Assembly (NCBI RefSeq): GCF_005222755.1
Contig: NZ_STGD01000004.1
Location: 124,001 to 188,000, forward strand
Length of the DNA: 64,000 nt
Reading direction: 5' to 3'
Source: Roseomonas sp. HF4
GTDB taxonomy: Bacteria > Pseudomonadota > Alphaproteobacteria > Acetobacterales > Acetobacteraceae
The notes beneath the pieces are model-generated. The model worked only from the letters and a program-made list of their open reading frames with translations. It did not search any database and was not told the origin of the DNA. This document shows positions 58,838 through 64,000 of the stretch, piece after piece. Made by a program: the position numbers and the translations under genes. Every line of letters begins with the position of its first letter. Position 1 is the stretch's first letter.

Positions 58838-59659
58838 ATGGCCGACATCCATCCGACCGCGGCGGTCGCACCCGGCGCGGTCATCGGCGAAGGCTGCCGG
58901 GTCGGTCCCGCCTGCGTCGTCGGCCCCGAGGTGGTGCTCGAGGCCGGCGTCGACCTGCTCTCCCACGTCGTGGTCGACGGGCGGACGCGGCTCGGCGCCG
59001 GCGTGAAGGTCTATCCCTTCGCGACCATCGGCATGGCGCCGCAGGACCTCAAGTACAAGGGCGAGCCCACGGGCTGCGAGATCGGCGCGCGCACCCTGGT
59101 GCGGGAACACGCCACCATCCATCGCGGCAGCGTGGGCGGCGACGGGATGACGCGCGTCGGTGCCGACTGCATGATCATGGCGGTCGCCCATGTCGCACAT
59201 GACTGCGTGCTGGACGACCGCGTCATCCTCGCCAACAACGTCATGCTCGGCGGCCACGTCCGGATCGGGGACACGGTTTTCGTCGGTGGCGGCACCGCCA
59301 TCCACCAGTTCGTGCGCATCGGCCGCCAGGCCGTGATCGGCGGCATGAGCGGCGTCGAGGCCGACGTCATTCCCTACGGGTCCGCCATGGGCAACCGGGC
59401 GCGGATGATCGGGCTGAACCTGATCGGCCTGAAGCGCCGCGGCTTCACCCGACCGCAGATCCACGCGCTGCGCGGCGCCTTCCGGCTGCTGTTCAAGGAA
59501 CCCGGCGTGTTCAGCGACCGCCTGGCCGACGCCGAGGCGCGCTGGCCCGACGACGCGCTGGTCGCCGAGATCGTCGCCTTCATCAAGGCGGAGTCGCGGC
59601 GCGGCCTCTGCAAGGCGGGCCGCGACCTGGATGCGGGCGATGAGGACGACGCGGCCTGA
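58838..59659 (+). CDS. lpxA: UDP-N-acetylglucosamine acyltransferase
   Basis: This 273-residue trimeric beta-helix enzyme starts lipid A synthesis. Hexapeptide repeats run over the first 190 residues (IHPTAAVAPGAVIGEG). The catalytic His is in MIMAVAHVAHDC, and the helical C-terminal part contains NLIGLKRRGF. The start at 58838 gives the usual N terminus MADIHPTA. It lies between fabZ and lpxI with gaps of 2 and 11 bases. Confidence 0.97.
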   Translation: MADIHPTAAVAPGAVIGEGCRVGPACVVGPEVVLEAGVDLLSHVVVDGRTRLGAGVKVYPFATIGMAPQDLKYKGEPTGCEIGARTLVREHATIHRGSVGGDGMTRVGADCMIMAVAHVAHDCVLDDRVILANNVMLGGHVRIGDTVFVGGGTAIHQFVRIGRQAVIGGMSGVEADVIPYGSAMGNRARMIGLNLIGLKRRGFTRPQIHALRGAFRLLFKEPGVFSDRLADAEARWPDDALVAEIVAFIKAESRRGLCKAGRDLDAGDEDDAA

Positions 59660-59670
59660 CCGGCGCCGCC

Positions 59671-60516
59671 ATGGCTGACCCGCTCGGCGTGATTGCGGGC
59701 GGCGGCCTGCTGCCGGTGCGCGTGGCCGAGGCGGTGGCCGCCTCCGGCCGGCCGGTGGTGGTCGCGGTGCTGCAGGACCATGGCGATCCGCGCGCCTATC
59801 CGCGCTTTCCCCATGCCGCCTTCCGCTGGGGCCTGGCGGCGCAGATGCTGGCCTGGCTGAAGGGGCACGGGGTGCGGCAGATCGTCCTTGCCGGCACGGT
59901 CGCGCGGCCCTCGATCCTGTCGCTGCGGCCGGACGCGGCGGGGATGAAGCTGCTCGCGCGCGTGGGCAAGGCCGCCTTCGCCGGCGACGATTCCATCCTG
60001 CGCGCGGTGATGAAGGTGCTGGCCGAGGACGGCTTCGAGGTGATCGGCGCGCAGCAGGTGCTGGGTGGGTTGCTGCCGCCCGCGGCGCTGCTGGCCGGGC
60101 CGGCGCTGGATGACCTCGCGCGCGCGGACATCCAGCGCGGGCTCGCGGTCTGCCGGGCGCTCGGTGCCGTGGATGTCGGGCAGGGCTGCGTCGTGCAGCA
60201 GGGCCTCGTGCTGGCGGCCGAGGCCATCGAGGGGACGGATGCGATGCTTGCCAGGGCCGGCGCGCTCCGGCGCGAGGGTCCGGGCGGCGTGCTGGTCAAG
60301 GCGCTGAAGCCCGGCCAGACCCCGCTCGCGGACCTGCCGACCATCGGCCCCCGCACGGTGGATGCGGCATGCGCCGCGGGGCTGCGCGGCTTGGCCTTCG
60401 AGGCCGGCGGCACCATCCTCCTCGAGCGTGACGCCACCATCGCGCGGGCCGCCGCGGCAGGGTTGTTCCTGCTCGCGTTCGACCCCGCGGAATTCACGGA
60501 AGGACAAGGACGATGA
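59671..60516 (+). CDS. lpxI: UDP-2,3-diacylglucosamine pyrophosphatase LpxI
   Basis: This 281-residue protein matches LpxI, the alphaproteobacterial replacement for LpxH that cleaves UDP-2,3-diacylglucosamine to lipid X. Visible blocks are [17 protein letters not shown] at the N terminus, [18 protein letters not shown], and a C-terminal [13 protein letters not shown] with ERDATIARA. In most relatives lpxB follows at once. Here the next gene is gloA, which overlaps the lpxI stop by 4 bases. Confidence 0.95.
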   Translation: MADPLGVIAGGGLLPVRVAEAVAASGRPVVVAVLQDHGDPRAYPRFPHAAFRWGLAAQMLAWLKGHGVRQIVLAGTVARPSILSLRPDAAGMKLLARVGKAAFAGDDSILRAVMKVLAEDGFEVIGAQQVLGGLLPPAALLAGPALDDLARADIQRGLAVCRALGAVDVGQGCVVQQGLVLAAEAIEGTDAMLARAGALRREGPGGVLVKALKPGQTPLADLPTIGPRTVDAACAAGLRGLAFEAGGTILLERDATIARAAAAGLFLLAFDPAEFTEGQGR

Positions 60517-60908
60517 CCGAAGGCCGCTTCCTGCACACCATGATCCGCGTGGGCAACCTCGAGCGCAGCGTGAAGTTCTACACCGGCCTGCTCGGCATGA
60601 AGGAACTGCGCCGCCGCGACGTGCCCGACGGCAAGTACACGCTCTGCTTCCTCGGCTACGGCGAAGGCAACAAGGACGGCCAGGGCGAGATCGAGCTCAC
60701 CTACAACTACGGCGTTGAGACGTACGACCTCGGCAACGCGTTCGGCCACCTGGCCGTGGGCGTGCCCGACGTGGCCGCGGCCTGCCAGGCGGTGCGCAAC
60801 GGCGGCGGCAAGGTGACGCGCGAGGCGGGGCCGGTGAAGTTCGGCACCACCATCATCGCCTTCGTGGAAGATCCGGACGGCTACAAGATCGAACTGATCC
60901 AGCGCTAG
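60513..60908 (+). CDS. gloA: Lactoylglutathione lyase (glyoxalase I)
   Basis: This 131-residue vicinal-oxygen-chelate enzyme converts the methylglyoxal-glutathione hemithioacetal to lactoylglutathione. Metal ligands are His8 ([10 protein letters not shown]), Glu in [10 protein letters not shown], His in FGHLAVGV and Glu in YKIELIQR, with [13 protein letters not shown] near the start. Its ATG overlaps the lpxI TGA, which makes it the last gene of the lipid A operon. A long perfect hairpin follows its stop. Confidence 0.96.
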   Translation: MTEGRFLHTMIRVGNLERSVKFYTGLLGMKELRRRDVPDGKYTLCFLGYGEGNKDGQGEIELTYNYGVETYDLGNAFGHLAVGVPDVAAACQAVRNGGGKVTREAGPVKFGTTIIAFVEDPDGYKIELIQR

Positions 60909-60916
60909 GCTGCGAA

Positions 60917-60959
60917 GGGGCGACGCACGGCGTCCGTCCGGAACGCCGTGCGTCGCCCC
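60917..60959 (+). terminator. 17-bp perfect hairpin ending the lipid A operon
   Basis: ggggcgacgcacggcgt (60917-60933) and acgccgtgcgtcgcccc (60943-60959) form a perfect 17-bp stem with a 9-base loop, 8 bases past the gloA stop. No T-run follows. It is the strongest hairpin noticed in the window and most likely terminates the rpsB-to-gloA transcription units. Confidence 0.75.
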
Positions 60960-60978
60960 ATCCCGGGGGCGCAGGGAC

Positions 60979-62106
60979 ATGGCCAGCATCGCCGCCGTCG
61001 TCATGGTGCGGGACGAGGAGGACGTCCTTCCGGGCTTCCTCTCACACGCCCTGGCCCTGTTCGACATGGTCCTGGTGGTGGAGCACCTGTCGCGCGACGC
61101 GACGCCCGCCATCCTGGACGGCGCCGAGGCCGCGGGCCATCCGGTCTCGATCTGGCGGATGACCTGTCCCAGCCACTGGCAATCTGCCGTCATGACCGCC
61201 CTGACGCAGGAGGCCTTCCGGCGTGGCGCCGACTGGGTCTTCCCGCTCGACGCCGACGAGTTCCTCGACGTCGCGGGGCCGCGGGAGCTTCGCGAAGGCC
61301 TCGCGGCGCAGGCGAGCCCGCTTCTCAGCCTGCGGTGGCGCCATGCGATGCCGCTGGCCGATCCCTTCGCGCCATCGGCGCGCTGGATCGCCAATCCGAC
61401 GCCGGCACGGCCGGGCCTCGGAAAAATCGCCATCCATCGCAGGATCGCCGATGCCCTGCCCGGCTTCCGCCTTGGCGCCGGCAACCATCACTTGGTCGGC
61501 ACGGCCTTCGCGAAGCCGACCTCGGGTGCGCATTTCGGGGTGCTCTGGCACCTGCCGGCGCGCAGCCGCGCGCAATTCCTCGGAAAGCTCGCCCGCGACC
61601 TCGGGTCCCATGTCGCGACCGACGGGCGCCCCATTCCCGACCTGTCGCTGGCCCTTCAGGTCAAGCAGCGGATGTTCGCGCGCCTGCAGGAGGCACCCGA
61701 GGACACCGCCATGCTCCAGCGCATCGCGCTCCGGTACTGGGAGCAGGGCGCGGCCTGCCTCGACGACAGGGAGCCCTGGCCCGATTCCGTGCCGGTGACC
61801 CCGCGCCTCGCGATGCTCGACGCCGCGATTCCTCGCGGATGGCTGCAGCCGCTGCTGGAGCCCTCGGGCGACGTGCCGCCCGGCACGCGGCTCGTTCGCG
61901 CGCGCCTGACCCCGGAGGGTGGCGTCGCGATCACGCCCGCGCCCTCGGCGGCGCAGGCTGGCGACAGGGCGGAGGAATGGCTGCAGCGATATTTCACGCC
62001 GGGCTTCCGTCTCGCGCGGTTCCTGGCGAAGCGGCGCGTCATGGCGGGCATGAAGGCGGCGCGGTCCGGCGCCGGCCTGTCCGCGGCCGGCACGCGGCCG
62101 AGGTGA
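60979..62106 (+). CDS. Family-2-like glycosyltransferase
   Basis: This 375-residue soluble protein has a GT-A-type N-terminal domain: IAAVVMVRDEEDVLPGFLSH, then WVFPLDADEFLD with the DxD metal motif near residue 92, and a His-rich GNHHLVGTAF that is typical of the Glyco_tranf_2_4 group. The C-terminal third is less conserved and ends in a basic tail. It probably transfers a sugar to a surface glycan; the acceptor is unknown. It follows the terminator by 19 bases, has a modest AGGGA ribosome site, and precedes ycjX by about 110 bases. Confidence 0.8.
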   Translation: MASIAAVVMVRDEEDVLPGFLSHALALFDMVLVVEHLSRDATPAILDGAEAAGHPVSIWRMTCPSHWQSAVMTALTQEAFRRGADWVFPLDADEFLDVAGPRELREGLAAQASPLLSLRWRHAMPLADPFAPSARWIANPTPARPGLGKIAIHRRIADALPGFRLGAGNHHLVGTAFAKPTSGAHFGVLWHLPARSRAQFLGKLARDLGSHVATDGRPIPDLSLALQVKQRMFARLQEAPEDTAMLQRIALRYWEQGAACLDDREPWPDSVPVTPRLAMLDAAIPRGWLQPLLEPSGDVPPGTRLVRARLTPEGGVAITPAPSAAQAGDRAEEWLQRYFTPGFRLARFLAKRRVMAGMKAARSGAGLSAAGTRPR

Positions 62107-62216
62107 GGCCCCGGCCACCCTCCGGCGAGATGCGTGGCGGATGGACGGCGATGCCGCTCGGATGCGACGCTCAGCCATGACCACCTGCGACCTGCACCGC
62201 GCCTGATCCACGCCGC

Positions 62217-63605
62217 ATGGATCCGTTCTCCCTGCTTCGCGGCGTCCTCGACACCGCCGAGGATGCCGCCCGCGCCCTGGTGGGGCGCGAACGCATCCGC
62301 CTGGCCGTCACGGGCCTGTCGCGCGCCGGCAAGACGGTCTTCCTCACCTCCCTGGTCGCGAACCTGCTGGCGGCCGGCCGCGGTGCGCGCACGCTGCCGC
62401 TGCTGAGCGACGCCGCCGGCGGGCGTATCCGCCGCGTCTTCGTGGTGCCCGCGGGCACCGAGACGGTGCCGCGCTTTGACCCCGACGCGCATCTCGGCGC
62501 GCTGGCCGCCGAGCCGCCGCGCTGGCCCGAACGCACCGAGGATTTCTCGACGCTCTCGATCGCGATCGACGTCGAGCGCCGCACCTCGCTCGGCGGCCTG
62601 CTGCCGGAGCGCCGCCTCACCCTCGACCTGATCGACTATCCCGGCGAATGGCTGCTCGACCTGCCGATGCTGCGCCAGGACTACGCCGCCTGGTCGGAGG
62701 AGACGCTGGCACGGCTGAAGCGCGGCATCCGCGCGGGCCCGGCGGCCGAGTTCCTCCGCTTCGTCGAAGCCCTGCCTTCCGAGGCGGCGGCCGAGGATGC
62801 GCTCGCGCGGCGCGGCTACACGCTCTACCGCGATGCGCTCCGCGCCTGCCGCGACACGCACGGCTTGCGTCTGCTCCAGCCCGGCCGCTTCCTGAACCCC
62901 GGGCCGCGCGGGGAAGCGCCGCTGCTCTGGTTCTTCCCGCTGCCGGCCACCGCCCGTGGCGGCCTCGCCGCGCTCTGCGCGCGCCGCCACGCGGCCTATC
63001 TCGACGACCAGCGCAGCACCTTCCTCGACCCGTTCTTCTCCCGCTTCCAGCGCCAGGTCGTGCTGGTCGACGTGCTGGGCGCGCTGCATGCGGGGGAGGA
63101 AGCCTTCCACGACACCGGCGATGCGCTGTCGGCCATCGCTTCGGTCGTCTCGGGCGCGGGCTGGCTCGAACGGATGCTGGGCGCCGCGCCGACGCGCGTT
63201 GCCTTCGCCGCCACCAAGGCGGACCACGTGCCGTCCCGCGCGCGTGACGCGCTCGCCGCGCTTGTCGAGCACATCGCGCTCGGCGCCCGCGGACGGGCGG
63301 CGCAATCGGGTGCCGCCGTCTCCTGCCACGCCGTCGCCGCCATCCGCTGCACCGAGGATACGGTCACGCGGCTCGAGGGTCATTCCGTCGCCGCCGTGCG
63401 CGGCGTGCTTTTGCAGGACGGGCGCGGCGCCACCATCTATCCGGGCGAGGTGCCGATGAAGCCGCCCGAACCCGCCTTCTGGGATGCCGGCCTGTTCACC
63501 ATGCCGGAATTCCGCCCGCCCCGCCTCGACCCCGCGGGCAGCAGCGGCATGCCGCATCTTGGCCTCGACGCGCTACTCGCCTGGCTGATCGGGGATGCGC
63601 TGTGA
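62217..63605 (+). CDS. ycjX: YcjX-family P-loop protein (DUF463)
   Basis: This 462-residue cytoplasmic GTPase-like protein has Walker A GLSRAGKT (33-40), a switch-like LIDYPGEWLLDLP, and AATKADHVP, which resembles the base-specificity loop of GTPases. These are the YcjX signatures. It is paired with ycjF, whose GTG start overlaps its stop (GTGA), as in many proteobacteria where both belong to envelope-stress-type operons. The exact role is not established. Confidence 0.92.
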   Translation: MDPFSLLRGVLDTAEDAARALVGRERIRLAVTGLSRAGKTVFLTSLVANLLAAGRGARTLPLLSDAAGGRIRRVFVVPAGTETVPRFDPDAHLGALAAEPPRWPERTEDFSTLSIAIDVERRTSLGGLLPERRLTLDLIDYPGEWLLDLPMLRQDYAAWSEETLARLKRGIRAGPAAEFLRFVEALPSEAAAEDALARRGYTLYRDALRACRDTHGLRLLQPGRFLNPGPRGEAPLLWFFPLPATARGGLAALCARRHAAYLDDQRSTFLDPFFSRFQRQVVLVDVLGALHAGEEAFHDTGDALSAIASVVSGAGWLERMLGAAPTRVAFAATKADHVPSRARDALAALVEHIALGARGRAAQSGAAVSCHAVAAIRCTEDTVTRLEGHSVAAVRGVLLQDGRGATIYPGEVPMKPPEPAFWDAGLFTMPEFRPPRLDPAGSSGMPHLGLDALLAWLIGDAL

Positions 63606-64000
63606 CCGCCCCGGCCCCGCGCATCATCCGCGATGATGGCGCGAGCCCCGCGCCGCGGCTCGATTTCGGCTGGGAGAAGTCGGTCGCGCCGGTGGCGCCG
63701 CCGGGCGCGGGCGGCTGGTCGTCGCTCGCGCTGGCCGTGGCGGGGGTCGCGCTGCTGCTGTTCGGCTTCTCGGTGCTGGAGGCCGCGAATTTCGTGGCCG
63801 CGCAATTCGCGCGCACGGCCGCGCTTGGCTGGCTGACGCTCGCGGTTGCCGTCGCCGGCTTCGGGCTGCTTGGCCTTGCGACATGGCGGGAGGCGCGGGG
63901 CTACTTCTCCCTGCGCTCGGTCGACCGCGCCCGCGCCGCGGCGGCGCGCGGGGATGCGGCGGCGTTCCGGGCGGAGCTCGCGGCCTGGCAGGCGGCCCTG
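63602..64000 (+). CDS. ycjF: YcjF-family membrane protein (DUF697), 3' end off window
   Basis: The first 133 codons are present. A GTG at 63602 overlaps the ycjX stop. The protein starts with a short cytoplasmic segment (RLDFGWEKS), then two hydrophobic helices (SLALAVAGVALLLFGFSVL and LGWLTLAVAVAGFGLLGLA), then WREARGYFSLRSVDRARAA, the arrangement of TIGR01620/YcjF proteins. The remainder, including the DUF697 core, is beyond the window. The family is inferred mainly from its position after ycjX and the helix layout. Confidence 0.82.
   Translation, partial: MTAPAPRIIRDDGASPAPRLDFGWEKSVAPVAPPGAGGWSSLALAVAGVALLLFGFSVLEAANFVAAQFARTAALGWLTLAVAVAGFGLLGLATWREARGYFSLRSVDRARAAAARGDAAAFRAELAAWQAAL

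Noticed and set aside
1..64000. CRISPR arrays, insertion sequences, integrases, prophage structural genes and rRNA genes.
   Set aside because: No regularly spaced identical repeats, transposase motifs, terminal inverted repeats, phage proteins or rRNA sequence were recognised in either strand. The repeats found are in-frame protein repeats.

Overview
This window looks like a chromosomal segment of a very GC-rich alphaproteobacterium. The best guess is Acetobacteraceae/Rhodospirillales (Roseomonas-like). The reasons are overall codon use, an rpsB-tsf-pyrH-frr-uppS-cdsA-dxr-rseP-bamA-ompH-lpxD-fabZ-lpxA-lpxI block, CynS beside an NrtABC-type transporter, and the lipid A and TPS protein types. 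This assignment comes from reading the sequence and was not computed. No rRNA, CRISPR array, insertion sequence, integrase or phage structural gene was recognised.

Layout. 1-15.0 kb (minus strand): a two-partner secretion operon with a TpsB/ShlB-type pore, a 3,872-residue TpsA filamentous-haemagglutinin-type exoprotein, and a TPR lipoprotein that runs off the left edge. An OmpA-type protein lies upstream. 15.7-24.0 kb: a catabolic cluster with a single-chain fusion of three HcnA/HcnB/HcnC-type dehydrogenase subunits (minus). Divergent from it are a DapA-family lyase, an amino-acid-type ABC binding protein and permease with no ATPase, a cytochrome P450 with an altered I-helix, and a dihydropyrimidinase-type hydrolase. 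24.0-35.6 kb: ordinary accessory genes (ACR3 arsenite exporter, aminotransferase, AlkA-type glycosylase, OmpR-type two-component pair, LemA plus M48 protease, DUF1059, racemase-like protein, MFS transporter). These include a TadE gene and what appears to be the C-terminal stump of a TadG gene.

35.6-38.9 kb: a patch of foreign appearance. It has a lower-GC orphan gene, tRNA-His(GTG), an HNH endonuclease, an SDR-fold protein lacking the usual catalytic Tyr/Lys, and a small caspase-fold-like (DUF4347-like) protein. 38.9-42.1 kb: a decayed cyanate/nitrate-type ABC importer. The binding-protein gene carries two stop codons and a one-base frameshift, and the permease and ATPase genes are joined by a deletion. 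An apparently intact cyanase gene, cynS, follows. 42.1-46.5 kb: aspartate dehydrogenase, a PhoD-type phosphatase and an acyltransferase.

46.7-60.9 kb: a conserved housekeeping superoperon. It encodes ribosomal protein S2, EF-Ts, UMP kinase and ribosome recycling factor, then isoprenoid and phospholipid precursor enzymes, site-2 protease, outer-membrane assembly (BamA, OmpH) and lipid A synthesis (LpxD, FabZ, LpxA, LpxI). It ends in gloA rather than the expected lpxB, followed by a 17-bp perfect hairpin. 61.0-64.0 kb: a family-2-like glycosyltransferase and the ycjX/ycjF pair, the latter cut by the right edge.

The most interesting items are the triple-fusion dehydrogenase and its cluster, the cyanate importer that decayed while cyanase stayed intact, the TPS exoprotein with only two cysteines (both near the C terminus) and almost no lysine, the TadE/TadG remnant, and the stand-alone His-Cys caspase-like protein.
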